From an uncultured Anaerococcus sp. (lineage in GTDB: Bacteria; Bacillota; Clostridia; Tissierellales; Peptoniphilaceae), in assembly GCF_943912825.1 (NCBI RefSeq), contig NZ_CALTUX010000010.1, positions 1 to 58,677 of the forward strand: a DNA stretch of 58,677 nucleotides, written 5' to 3'. This document shows, piece by piece, positions 25,784 through 33,939 of the stretch. The translations under genes and the position numbers were made by a program. Numbering within the stretch: position 1 is the stretch's first letter; each line of letters opens with the position of its first letter. The notes under the pieces were generated by a model, which was given only the letters and a program-made list of their open reading frames with translations, was not told the origin of the DNA and did no database searches.

Positions 25784-26216
25784 AGATTATGAAATAGGAA
25801 TGATATTTGACAAGGAAATAGAGCCCATTAAATTTAGCGAAGAAGAATTGATTTGGGCTGGAGAAAAATACGACCCAAGGGCAATCCACACTGATAAAGA
25901 AAAGGCAGCGGCAAGCTCTTTTGGAAGGATAATTTCCCCAGGTTCTTATTCAAACATGGCCTTTTGGGGCCAATGGGTAAAGACAGATATAGATAAGCCA
26001 GGCATCATAGCTGGTATGTCTATAGAATATGGCAAATGGCTAAGACCAGTCTATCCCGACACTCTTTACCATATAAAAGTCGAAATTGTTGATAAAAAAG
26101 TCAGAAAAGAAGGGGTAAATGGTGCAGTAACTTATTTAATGACAGCGACAAATCCTCAGGGAGAAGTAGTAAGCGAATACTGCTGCACAGGCCTTGTAAG
26201 ATTTAGACCTGAATAA
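25773..26216 (+). CDS. MaoC-like hot-dog dehydratase
   Basis: A 147-residue single hot-dog domain. YDPRAIHTDKEKAAASSFGRIISPG is the hydratase-2 signature with catalytic Asp and His. Such proteins hydrate or dehydrate acyl-CoA or related thioesters. It begins within the end of the HAD gene. Its operon partners make C4 dicarboxylates, so the substrate may be a non-canonical acid; that is inference. Confidence 0.85.
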   Translation: MYFEDYEIGMIFDKEIEPIKFSEEELIWAGEKYDPRAIHTDKEKAAASSFGRIISPGSYSNMAFWGQWVKTDIDKPGIIAGMSIEYGKWLRPVYPDTLYHIKVEIVDKKVRKEGVNGAVTYLMTATNPQGEVVSEYCCTGLVRFRPE

Positions 26217-26256
26217 GATATTTGAGCAAAAGTCTAAAGAGAAGTGTAGGGGTTTT

Positions 26257-26285
26257 TTGGAGAAATACGAGATATCTGTTATAAT
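26257..26285 (+). promoter_or_regulatory. Candidate promoter of the radical-SAM operon
   Basis: TTGGAG (26257-26262), 17 bases, TATAAT (26280-26285). Transcription from here would meet the terminator at 26305 within about 15 bases, so it would be either attenuated or non-productive. Confidence 0.5.
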
Positions 26286-26304
26286 TAGATTATTAAAGTA
26301 AAGG

Positions 26305-26330
26305 CTTGCCTGAACTAGGCAAGTTTTTTT
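26305..26330 (+). terminator. Intrinsic terminator before the radical-SAM gene
   Basis: CTTGCCT (26305-26311) pairs with AGGCAAG (26317-26323), loop GAACT, then seven T. It closes the aspA-MaoC operon and may also attenuate the promoter at 26257. Confidence 0.88.
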
Positions 26331-26353
26331 ATTAAAGATTGGGGAGGATATAC

Positions 26354-27337
26354 TTGAAAATCGTTTCGCTAAATACAACCAGAGCTTGCAATCTTTATTG
26401 TAAACATTGCTATAGGAATTCTGGTGAGTATGTAGATACCTCTGGAGAGCTTAGCACAGATGAGTGCAAGGCACTTTTTAGGGATATGAAAGAAGCTGGC
26501 TTTAATATGATCAAACTAAGTGGTGGTGAACCCCTTATGAGAGATGATATATTCGAGCTTGCAGAATATGCTCAAAACTTGGGGCTTTATACTTGCTTGG
26601 GGTCAAATGGAACCTTGATTAGTGAAGATAACATAGGGGAAATTAAAAAATACATAAGATCAGTTGCGGTGTCAATAGACTCAACTGACAAAAAATCTCA
26701 TGATGACTTTAGGGGCTATGAGGGAGCCTTTGATAAGACCCTAGAAAGCATAGAACTTTTAAAGAAAAACGGCGTAAAGGTTCAAATAAATACAACTATA
26801 TCAAGGATAAATAAAGATGAAATCCACGAGCTTTTAGATTTTGCAAGCTCTCTTGGAGCAAGCTCAGTACACGTATTATTTTTGGTAATGACTGGCAGAG
26901 GCAAAGATTTAGGGGGAGTCTACCTAAGTAAGGAAGAGTACCTAGAAGCCATAAAGGAAGTTCTTGAATACGAATCAGACCTATTTATAAAGCCAACCTG
27001 TGCCCCACAATCTACAGTTATAGCAAGAGAACTAGGTCTTGATCCTAAGGTTAAGAAGGCATGCATAGCTGGTATGTCATATTGCTCGGTAGTCTATGAT
27101 GGAAGGGTAAATATATGCCCTTATGCAGAAGTGACTGCTGGAAATCTAAGAGAGGAGAGCTTCCTTGATATATGGAATAAGTCTGAAGTTTTTGAAAAAC
27201 TAAGAGACTATGATAATTACAAAGGAGCATGTGGAGCTTGTTCCTATAACGAAGTCTGTGGAGGATGTAGGGCTAGAGCCTTTGCTAATACAGGAGACTA
27301 CTTAGAATTTGATAATTATTGTTCACTAGGAGATTAA
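26354..27337 (+). CDS. Radical SAM/SPASM protein of the AhbD/NirJ tetrapyrrole group
   Basis: A 328-residue radical SAM enzyme. CNLYCKHC near residue 12 binds the 4Fe-4S cluster; LSGGEPLMR is the SAM-binding block. FLVMTGRGKD, IKPTCAPQ, CIAGMSYCSV and CGACSYNEVCGGCRARAF, the last two within the SPASM domain, follow the pattern of AhbC/AhbD and NirJ, which modify propionate side chains of iron-porphyrins during alternative haem and haem d1 synthesis. The start is TTG 26354 with GGGGAGG at 26341-26347; the TTG at 26339 is too early. It is one base before the next gene. No haem pathway genes are in the window, so the substrate is inferred from family resemblance. Confidence 0.8.
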   Translation: MKIVSLNTTRACNLYCKHCYRNSGEYVDTSGELSTDECKALFRDMKEAGFNMIKLSGGEPLMRDDIFELAEYAQNLGLYTCLGSNGTLISEDNIGEIKKYIRSVAVSIDSTDKKSHDDFRGYEGAFDKTLESIELLKKNGVKVQINTTISRINKDEIHELLDFASSLGASSVHVLFLVMTGRGKDLGGVYLSKEEYLEAIKEVLEYESDLFIKPTCAPQSTVIARELGLDPKVKKACIAGMSYCSVVYDGRVNICPYAEVTAGNLREESFLDIWNKSEVFEKLRDYDNYKGACGACSYNEVCGGCRARAFANTGDYLEFDNYCSLGD

Positions 27338-27338
27338 A

Positions 27339-27866
27339 ATGAAGAAATTTACCTTAAAAGATTGGGTCTTAATGGCTCTTTCCTTAGCCATGATGATAGT
27401 GGTAGGAAGAATGCTTTACACTATAAGTCTAACCTTACCAATCCCATCATCAAGAGTTTTAGTTACAGCACCAGTATTTGCCTTTATCTACACAGCCACA
27501 TCTATGCAGACAAGAAGAATAGGAACAGTTAGCTTTATATCCTTAGCCTATGGCTTGTATATGCTTAGATTTTCAATATTTGGGGCAGCAGCTGGAGTGC
27601 TTTCAGGAATACTTTGTGATCTTGTAAGCCTATTAATATTTAAAAACTATGACAAGATTGAAAATATAGTTTATGCAGTACCGATCAAATCAACTTTATC
27701 AGTTTGGACATCATACTTTATAGTTACAAAGTTTGTACCAAATTCAAGATTTGTCCAGGCAGGTTTAATACCAACCCTAATAATTAGCATAATAATCTAT
27801 TTTGTAGGTCTTGGAGCAAGCAAATATACAGCCAGAGTCTTTTCTAAAAGGATGGCTATAGCGTGA
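27339..27866 (+). CDS. Small multi-span membrane protein, possible ECF transporter S component
   Basis: A 175-residue hydrophobic protein with about five to six membrane segments (for example residues 10-30, 37-53, 60-78, 82-101, 115-130, 143-163). Small size, few charges, and a start KKFTLKDWVLMALSLAMM resemble the substrate-binding S components of ECF vitamin transporters (MptD-like), which use shared EcfA/EcfT subunits encoded elsewhere. It lies one base after the radical SAM gene and overlaps the next by four bases. Import of the cassette's substrate is the natural guess; other small permeases or cytochrome-type proteins cannot be excluded. Confidence 0.55.
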   Translation: MKKFTLKDWVLMALSLAMMIVVGRMLYTISLTLPIPSSRVLVTAPVFAFIYTATSMQTRRIGTVSFISLAYGLYMLRFSIFGAAAGVLSGILCDLVSLLIFKNYDKIENIVYAVPIKSTLSVWTSYFIVTKFVPNSRFVQAGLIPTLIISIIIYFVGLGASKYTARVFSKRMAIA

Positions 27867-28339
27867 GAAAAACAGAAGTAATAGAAGATAATAGGGCTAA
27901 AAATTTAGACCTTAAGGATAGAAAATACATCCTTGCCCATGATGATACTGGGGATTTGTATGTCCATATACTGGCTGATTTTAAAGATTACAAGCTATCA
28001 GATCATCTAGATGAGGTTTTCGGATATTGGAAAGATGATGATTTTGTATTTTCTTGCTTGCTTGATAATGACAAAAGTTCCTACACGACAGAGGGTAGGT
28101 ATTTAATTTTTAAAGGTCATTTGAGAAATTCGGTATTGACTATGCTCAAGGCAGAAAGAAAATTAAAAGAAGAAGATTTGAAAGTATCTTTAATAGAGAT
28201 TTATAAATCTAATGACCCGAAATTTAACAAAACAATAAAAAATAAAAATCTCTATGATTTCATATATGAAAATGGTAAATTTGTAGACTATGAGAAGGGA
28301 TTTGATTACAAGGCTTTACTAGGATATAAAAAAGGCTAA
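27863..28339 (+). CDS. Staygreen-domain-like protein
   Basis: A 158-residue soluble protein starting at GTG 27863 inside the previous stop (GTGA). RKYILAHDDTGDLYVHI, DEVFGYW, LRNSVL and PKFNKTIKNK line up in order with the bacterial staygreen family (RKYTLTHSD-TGELFLTI, DEVLGEW, RNSIF, PQFNK). Plant and some bacterial staygreen proteins remove magnesium from chlorophyll a (Mg-dechelatase). The match is by eye and partial; the central part is divergent. The pairing with an AhbD-like enzyme supports a tetrapyrrole role. Confidence 0.55.
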   Translation: MRKTEVIEDNRAKNLDLKDRKYILAHDDTGDLYVHILADFKDYKLSDHLDEVFGYWKDDDFVFSCLLDNDKSSYTTEGRYLIFKGHLRNSVLTMLKAERKLKEEDLKVSLIEIYKSNDPKFNKTIKNKNLYDFIYENGKFVDYEKGFDYKALLGYKKG

Positions 28340-28364
28340 GAAGGATTTTTCTTTAAGCCTTTTT
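28329..28364 (+). terminator. Intrinsic terminator of the radical-SAM cassette
   Basis: AAAAAGGCT-AAGAA pairs with TTCTT-TA-AGCCTTTTT, overlapping the last codons of the staygreen-like gene. Confidence 0.8.
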
Positions 28365-28583
28365 AATTATTTTAAAAATATAAGGCTTATGATCTTCTTA
28401 GAAATTGTCTGTAGGTAATCTTACAAATGATTTCCGATAAGGGATATTTTTCGAGTAAAATTAAGAAAAATTTTTAAAATTTTTATAAAAAATGTAAGGG
28501 CTAACATCGCCTGTAACATCAACTTGATAATTTTCAAACAAAGAAAATCATTGATATTTTTTGGCAAATATTCCCTCGAAGTG

Positions 28584-28612
28584 TTGACATAAACGTTTTT
28601 ATCATATATAAT
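28584..28612 (+). promoter_or_regulatory. Consensus promoter of the symporter gene with internal dyad
   Basis: TTGACA (28584-28589), 17 bases, TATAAT (28607-28612): perfect consensus. The spacer carries ATAAA-CGTT-TTTAT, a dyad centred on AACGTT that resembles a cre or repressor site. It leaves a leader of about 150 bases (28619-28769) in which no structure or gene was recognised. Confidence 0.85.
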
Positions 28613-28769
28613 TTATTCAGATAGGAAATACAAATTGGTATAGATTTTTGATAAATGTTTAGTAATGATTTTGGGATAAGGCGACCCAGATATATTTTAG
28701 AAAAAATCTACTTTTTTGCTTCTTATCGATTGCAAAGGTTTACATATTACATAAAACAAGGAGAGAAAA

Positions 28770-29981
28770 ATGAAAAAAATTGGTTTAATTCCAAGAATGA
28801 TTTGTGGTATTATCCTAGGTATCTTGATAGGATCTTATTTACCAGAATCAATAGTAAGAATTTTTGTGACATTTTCATCTATCTTTGGTAACTTCCTAAA
28901 CTTCATAATTCCACTTATGATTTTAGCTTTCGTTACTAAGGGTATAGCAGACCTAGGAGAAGGTGCTGGTAAGCTTTTAGGTATCACAGTAGCCCTAGCT
29001 TATGCATCTACCCTTATTGGTGGTTCTGCATCATACTTCATGTCAAGGGCAATCTTCCCTAACTTTATCAACGAAAGTCAAGTAGCAGCTATCCAAGCAG
29101 CAGATGAAATCAAACTTGACCCATACTTTAGCGTTGAGATTGCACCATTCTTTACAGTTACAAGTGGTATTATATTCGCCTTTATGCTTGGTATCTGTAT
29201 TTCATGGTTAAGAAAAAAAGGTTCAGGACAATACCTATACGGAGCAGTTGATGAATTTAACCAAATCATCACCCAAGTATTGGCAGTAGCTATAGTTCCA
29301 ATACTTCCATTCTTTATCATGGGTAACTTCGCTAAGATGGCCTTTACAGGTTCTGTATTTGCAGTTCTTTCAATTTTCTGGAAGATATTTATCTGCATCA
29401 TAGCCCTACATTTAATCTATATCACAATATTATTTGTGGCAGCAGGTTCATATACAGGCAAAAATCCATTTGCTATGCTTAAAAACCAACTTAGGGGCTA
29501 CTTTACAGCTGTAGGTACTCAATCTTCAGCAGCAACAATTCCAGTTAACCTAGAATGTGCTGAGGCAAACGGCGTATCTCAACCGATCAGAGACTTCGTA
29601 ATTCCATTAGGAGCTACAGTTCATATGCCAGGTTCAATGATTACAATTACAGGTTGTGTATTTACAATACTTACAATGTACAACATGGACCACTCATACG
29701 GCCTTATGATCCAACTTATAGCTATCCTTGGTATAGCAATGGTAGCAGCACCAGGTGCACCAGGTGGAGCAATAATGTCAGCACTTCCATTCCTACCAAT
29801 AGTAGGAATCAGCCCAGAGTCAGCAATGGCAACATTAGCTATTTCTCTATACCTAACCCAAGACTCATTTGGTACAGCAGCAAATATCTCTGGTGATACA
29901 GCTCTAGCAGTAGCAGTGGATAAATTCTATCACAGAAATATCCTAGGAGACAAAAACTGGAAAGCAGACCCAGTTAAATAA
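28770..29981 (+). CDS. sstT: Serine/threonine:sodium symporter of the DAACS family
   Basis: A 403-residue transporter with about eight membrane spans and two re-entrant loops. The second loop region holds AATIPVNLECA, GATVHMPGSM and PGAPGGAIMSALPFL, the substrate and sodium binding blocks of the GltPh/SstT family. The two serine dehydratase genes directly downstream favour serine as substrate over glutamate or aspartate. AAGGAGAGAAAA precedes the ATG. Confidence 0.8.
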   Translation: MKKIGLIPRMICGIILGILIGSYLPESIVRIFVTFSSIFGNFLNFIIPLMILAFVTKGIADLGEGAGKLLGITVALAYASTLIGGSASYFMSRAIFPNFINESQVAAIQAADEIKLDPYFSVEIAPFFTVTSGIIFAFMLGICISWLRKKGSGQYLYGAVDEFNQIITQVLAVAIVPILPFFIMGNFAKMAFTGSVFAVLSIFWKIFICIIALHLIYITILFVAAGSYTGKNPFAMLKNQLRGYFTAVGTQSSAATIPVNLECAEANGVSQPIRDFVIPLGATVHMPGSMITITGCVFTILTMYNMDHSYGLMIQLIAILGIAMVAAPGAPGGAIMSALPFLPIVGISPESAMATLAISLYLTQDSFGTAANISGDTALAVAVDKFYHRNILGDKNWKADPVK

Positions 29982-30006
29982 TAAGATTAGTAAAATTTTG
30001 CAAGAT

Positions 30007-30051
30007 AAGGGGATGTTAACGAAATATCTATTGGGTTAACTCCCCTTTATA
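30007..30051 (+). terminator. Hairpin between the symporter and serine dehydratase
   Basis: AAGGGGATGTTAAC (30007-30020) pairs with GTTAACTCCCCTT (about 30035-30047), followed by only a short T run. It may be a partial terminator that lowers sdaAB/sdaAA expression relative to the symporter. Confidence 0.6.
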
Positions 30052-30072
30052 ATTTAAGGAAAAGGAGAAATT

Positions 30073-30732
30073 ATGGCAGTAAATGCTTCAATTTTTGAGA
30101 TAATGGGACCAGTCATGGTCGGACCATCAAGCTCTCATACAGCAGGAGCTTGCAGGATAGGCAATATAGCCAGAAGAATGGTCGATAGAAATTTCAATGA
30201 AGTAGACTTTTATCTACACGGTTCTTTTGCCAAAACCTATAAGGGACATGGTACAAACAGAGCTTTAGTAGGTGGAGTTTTAGGTTATGAGCCAGATGAT
30301 GATAGGATAATAAATTCATTTGACTATGCAGATCAAGCTGGAATCAAGTACAACTTCTTAGAAACAGACCTAGGCGATGTTCATCCTAATACAGTCAGGA
30401 TAGTCTTCAAATATCCAGACAGAAGCCCACTAGAAGTCCAAGGTTCTTCTATAGGTGGTGGATCAATAGTAATAACCAAGGTAAATGGAAATCCTATCGA
30501 ATACAACGCCACAAAGCCAACCCTCTTTATGTCTTATGGCGAGCAAAAGGGAGTAATAGCCTTTGTATCAGGCGTGCTATTTGAGTATGGTTATAACATT
30601 CACATGATGAAGACAATCAAAGATGGTGACAATGTAATGTTAGTTTGCGAGCTTGATGAACCACTCAAAGAAGGGGTTCTAGAGGAAATCAGAGCAGGCA
30701 AAGACTTCACCTTCTTAAAATATATAGAATAG
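30073..30732 (+). CDS. sdaAB: L-serine dehydratase, iron-sulfur-dependent, beta subunit
   Basis: A 219-residue subunit. IFEIMGPVMVGPSSSHTAGACRIG is the family start; LETDLGDVHPNTVRIVF and an ACT-like C-terminal segment (KGVIAFVSGVLFEYGYNIHMMKT) follow. With the alpha subunit it deaminates serine to pyruvate and ammonia in the clostridial-type two-subunit enzyme. It lies nine bases before the alpha gene. Confidence 0.94.
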   Translation: MAVNASIFEIMGPVMVGPSSSHTAGACRIGNIARRMVDRNFNEVDFYLHGSFAKTYKGHGTNRALVGGVLGYEPDDDRIINSFDYADQAGIKYNFLETDLGDVHPNTVRIVFKYPDRSPLEVQGSSIGGGSIVITKVNGNPIEYNATKPTLFMSYGEQKGVIAFVSGVLFEYGYNIHMMKTIKDGDNVMLVCELDEPLKEGVLEEIRAGKDFTFLKYIE

Positions 30733-30741
30733 GATAGAAAT

Positions 30742-31653
30742 ATGCTTACAACAATGAAATTACTAAAAGAAAGATGCGAGAATGAAAATCTCAATCTTTG
30801 GCAATTAGCTATAAAAGATGAAATAGAAAACACAGGCAAGACTGAAGAAGAAATATTTGCTAGACTTCAAAAGACCTTAGATGTTATGAAAGCATCTGCA
30901 CAGCGTGCCCTAGAAGAAGACGTAAGAAGCGTGACAGGCATGACAGGTGGCAATGCCAAGAAGATGAACGAATACTTTCTAGGCGGAGAAAGTGTCCTAG
31001 GAGATACCCCATCTCTAGCTATGGCCATGGCCCTATCAACATCAGAAGTCAACGCAGCCATGGGAAGGATAGTGGCAGCCCCAACAGCAGGCAGCTCCGG
31101 AATAATCCCAGCTACCATGATGACCATGTACAAAAAATATGGCTATGACGACAGAAAGTTAAAGGAAGCCCTCCTAGTAGCAACCCAAATTGGCCAGGTA
31201 ATCTTTGACAATGCGACCTTTGCAGGTGCAGAAGGTGGTTGCCAAGCAGAAACAGGTTCAGCAAGCGCCATGGCAGCAGCTGCAGTATGCTACCTTAGAG
31301 GCTATGACATCCAAACCCAAGAAAATGCCGCAACAGCAAGCCTACTAAACATCATGGGCCTAATCTGTGACCCAATAGGCGGCATGGTAGAATTCCCATG
31401 CAACCTTAGAAATGCTAACGGCATAATGAACGCCCTAGCAAGTGCCGACATGGCAATGGCAGGCGTGGCAATGTTTGTAACTTTCGATGAAGCTGTAGAA
31501 GCCATGAAGAGAGTAGGAGATTCCCTACCAGAAAGACTTAGAGAAACAGGCGAAGGCGGCATAGCAGTTTGCCCATCAGCCCTAAAACTAAGAGATAAAT
31601 ATATAGACAACCCAGAAAAGGGCCAAACAGTAGAAAACGAAGCTAAACACTAA
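30742..31653 (+). CDS. sdaAA: L-serine dehydratase, iron-sulfur-dependent, alpha subunit
   Basis: A 303-residue catalytic subunit. SVTGMTGGNAKKM, PTAGSSGIIPA, GAEGGCQAETGSASAM and CDPIGGMVEFPC supply the cluster-binding cysteines and substrate loop. The enzyme's cluster is oxygen-labile, consistent with an anaerobe. It closes the serine operon. Confidence 0.94.
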   Translation: MLTTMKLLKERCENENLNLWQLAIKDEIENTGKTEEEIFARLQKTLDVMKASAQRALEEDVRSVTGMTGGNAKKMNEYFLGGESVLGDTPSLAMAMALSTSEVNAAMGRIVAAPTAGSSGIIPATMMTMYKKYGYDDRKLKEALLVATQIGQVIFDNATFAGAEGGCQAETGSASAMAAAAVCYLRGYDIQTQENAATASLLNIMGLICDPIGGMVEFPCNLRNANGIMNALASADMAMAGVAMFVTFDEAVEAMKRVGDSLPERLRETGEGGIAVCPSALKLRDKYIDNPEKGQTVENEAKH

Positions 31654-31657
31654 AAAA

Positions 31658-31687
31658 AGCCAGAAGCTATATGCTTCTGGTTTTTAG
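31658..31687. terminator. Bidirectional intrinsic terminator
   Basis: CCAGAAGC (31660-31667) pairs with GCTTCTGG (31673-31680). TTTTT follows on the plus strand, and AAAAAAAG precedes on the plus strand, giving a T run for the convergent minus-strand esterase gene. Confidence 0.9.
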
Positions 31688-31696
31688 AATTATAAA

Positions 31697-32605
31697 TTAA
31701 TATGTTAAGTTTTTCAAAAATAAAACCATCTGGCCAATGGCTATAATAGACTCTGGCCATTTTGGATAGCAAACGGGAAAGACGTGACCGAGAGCTTGGT
31801 CAGATCCTTTCCCAAAGTCAGCAAATTCATAAAAGGAGCCTCTATTGTCTAGATAATCCCTAAGTTCATATGAATGGTTCCTGATAAAATCTTCCTTGCT
31901 AGTTTGGATAAAAATCGGGCAAGGACTTACCTTATCAAAAATTTTAATCATGTTTTTGGCATAAGTTTTTAATTCATCATGGTCTAAACCATCTATTACA
32001 AAGTTATTGATTGTAGAAAATGACCCATCATCTGCAAGTCTAGTCATAGGAGAGATAAAAACCATGCCGTCAATTTCAATCTTTGGGCAGGAAATCCCAA
32101 ATAAATCTTGAAGTTCGCAACTATTTATGATTGCAAAGGCAGCCATGGCCAAATAGGCCCCTGCAGAATCGGCACTAATAAAAAGCTTGTCTATATTTAG
32201 GTCAAATTTCTCATGATTCTTATAAATAAAAGAAAATCCAGCGATTATATCAGAGATCTGGTCTTTAAGGCTCACTTGAGGAATCAACCTATAATTAAGG
32301 CCGATTACATTAAAACCGGCCCTGGCAAAGTCGATATTCATATTCTTATCAAGTTCTTTTCTCCCATAAACAAGGCCACCGCCGTGGATATTTATGATAG
32401 TAGGCAGGGCCTTGCCATAATTTTCTTCATTATAATAAATATCAAAAAGGTGAAAATCATCCCCATCATCTATATAAGCAAGATCAGTCTTAACTATCAC
32501 CCCATCTGTGGGATAATTCTGCTTAGCAAGTCGCTTCCTGTCATTTGTATCTAAGTCATTTATAATTTCTTCTAAGCTGTGGTTTGGGTAGAGGTCCTTG
32601 GTCAT
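31697..32605 (-). CDS. Alpha/beta hydrolase, esterase/lipase of the HSL-like group
   Basis: A 302-residue cytoplasmic hydrolase. INIHGGGLVYG gives the HGGG oxyanion hole, FISADSAGAYLA the nucleophile Ser (in place of the usual GDSAG), SKEDFI the acid Asp region and ALGHVFP the catalytic His. Substrate unknown; such enzymes deacylate small esters or acetylated sugars. It follows the MFS gene by 20 bases and is probably co-transcribed with it. Confidence 0.82.
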   Translation of the reverse strand: MTKDLYPNHSLEEIINDLDTNDRKRLAKQNYPTDGVIVKTDLAYIDDGDDFHLFDIYYNEENYGKALPTIINIHGGGLVYGRKELDKNMNIDFARAGFNVIGLNYRLIPQVSLKDQISDIIAGFSFIYKNHEKFDLNIDKLFISADSAGAYLAMAAFAIINSCELQDLFGISCPKIEIDGMVFISPMTRLADDGSFSTINNFVIDGLDHDELKTYAKNMIKIFDKVSPCPIFIQTSKEDFIRNHSYELRDYLDNRGSFYEFADFGKGSDQALGHVFPVCYPKWPESIIAIGQMVLFLKNLTY

Positions 32606-32625
32606 TTAGTAAAGATTCCTTTCAT

Positions 32626-33768
32626 TTAATTAATTTTATCATCCTTTAAGAAAAATATTTCATATATTAGAAACACCGATAAGATAGCCCCTATACCAAC
32701 AAATACTCCGGTTAGGCTTGTAAATCCTGTGATTTTCTTAATAACCATAAGGCAAAGAGGGGCAATTAGCATGCCAAGGTTATTGGCAGCAAATAAGATC
32801 CCGGTGGCCTTGGCTAGGTGCTTGCTTGCCATATGGTTTTCCAAATCTCCCACCAAAAATGAAATACAAATCGATTGGAAAAATGTAGCGATTCCAACCC
32901 CTAGGACCAATAAAATTACAGACTTATCCGTAATAGAAATTATCAGACTCCCAATAATCACCATCAAGGTCGCTAGCCTTAGGGTCTTTTCTTTAAAAAT
33001 CTCAAAAAATTTACCAAAGGCAAGTCCGCCAACCATGCCAACAAACATGATAGCCATAGTGTAAAAACTAATAGACTTGCTAAGGACTCCATTAGCTGCA
33101 AGGACGGTTGGAAATCTGAGGTTCATAGCATTAATTGACATGATAATGGCAAGGGATAGGCCTATGTAATATTTGTAAACTCCATTGGCCTTAAATTTCG
33201 ACTTATCATTCTTACTTGAGATTTCAATCTCTGGGACTGATGTTAAGAAAAATATAAGTGGAAAGAGGGCTAATATATAAACTGCAAAGGAGTAGTAAAA
33301 ATCATTACTACCAAAGATTCCAGCGATGAAAATAGTAAGGATAATGCCAATCATCTCAAAGGCACCCCTAAAACCCAGTAACTTAGCCTTCTTCTTGCCT
33401 GAATTAAAGAAGCTTATATAGGTAGATGAATTTGCAGCATAAATCCCAATTCCAGCCCCTAAAATTAGCCTATTAAGGATAAGAGAGACTTGGCTTTTAA
33501 ACAAGACAGGGATAAGACCACTAATAATTATAAGGCTTAGGCCCCAAATAGTTGTCTTTCTTATACCAAATTTTTCGCTGATATTGCCAGACATCAGTAA
33601 AAATATAGTGCCGGTTATAGCATTTAAACTAAGCATGAGCTCTCCTGTACTTATAGATATGCCAAGTTTATCTACAATATTTGGAGCAAACTGGTTTATA
33701 GCTATGGGAGATACGTGATAAAGAGCCAGAAATAAGGTAGCCCAATCCCTTCTACTTATTTTTTCCAT
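32626..33768 (-). CDS. MFS transporter
   Basis: A 380-residue, 12-span protein of the major facilitator superfamily. LNAITGTIFLLMSGNISEKFGIRKTTIWG covers the loop 2-3 signature, and RLILGAGIGIYAANSSTYISFF the fourth span. The small size and lack of large loops fit drug or metabolite exporters (CynX/NimT-like). The ATG is preceded by AAAGGAATCC. Substrate unknown. Confidence 0.85.
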   Translation of the reverse strand: MEKISRRDWATLFLALYHVSPIAINQFAPNIVDKLGISISTGELMLSLNAITGTIFLLMSGNISEKFGIRKTTIWGLSLIIISGLIPVLFKSQVSLILNRLILGAGIGIYAANSSTYISFFNSGKKKAKLLGFRGAFEMIGIILTIFIAGIFGSNDFYYSFAVYILALFPLIFFLTSVPEIEISSKNDKSKFKANGVYKYYIGLSLAIIMSINAMNLRFPTVLAANGVLSKSISFYTMAIMFVGMVGGLAFGKFFEIFKEKTLRLATLMVIIGSLIISITDKSVILLVLGVGIATFFQSICISFLVGDLENHMASKHLAKATGILFAANNLGMLIAPLCLMVIKKITGFTSLTGVFVGIGAILSVFLIYEIFFLKDDKIN

Positions 33769-33823
33769 TAGATATAGGATTCCTTTCTTTAGTCTTATTA
33801 GTATTTTACATTTTTAAAGGGTA

Positions 33824-33854
33824 ATTAAAACCTCCACCGTAAAATCAGTGGAGG
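33824..33854 (-). terminator. Terminator left behind by the deleted glucosidase gene
   Basis: CCTCCAC (33831-33837) and GTGGAGG (33848-33854) form a stem followed on the minus strand by TTTTAATT, just after the remnant's stop codon. Confidence 0.7.
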
Positions 33855-33861
33855 TAATTTA

Positions 33862-33938
33862 TTAATCTAAATCTTCGCCATTAGAAGCTATTACTTTTTT
33901 GTACCAGTCAAATGATTTTTTCTTGGATTTCTTTAGGC
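33862..33938 (-). pseudogene. 3' remnant of a GH1 6-phospho-beta-glucosidase gene
   Basis: The minus strand reads SLKKSKKKSFDWYKKVIASN then GEDLD and stop at 33862. This is the characteristic C-terminus of BglA-type 6-phospho-beta-glucosidases (KKSFxWYKKVIxxNGE). Only about 25 codons remain; the rest is gone at the junction near 33938, where a plus-strand PTS fragment begins. It differs from the intact GH1 enzyme at 36221. Confidence 0.75.
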
Positions 33939-33939
33939 T

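Noticed and set aside
28655..28891. 78-codon reading frame upstream of the serine symporter
   Set aside because: It has no ribosome site and runs 120 bases into the symporter gene in another frame; the stretch is better read as the symporter's leader.
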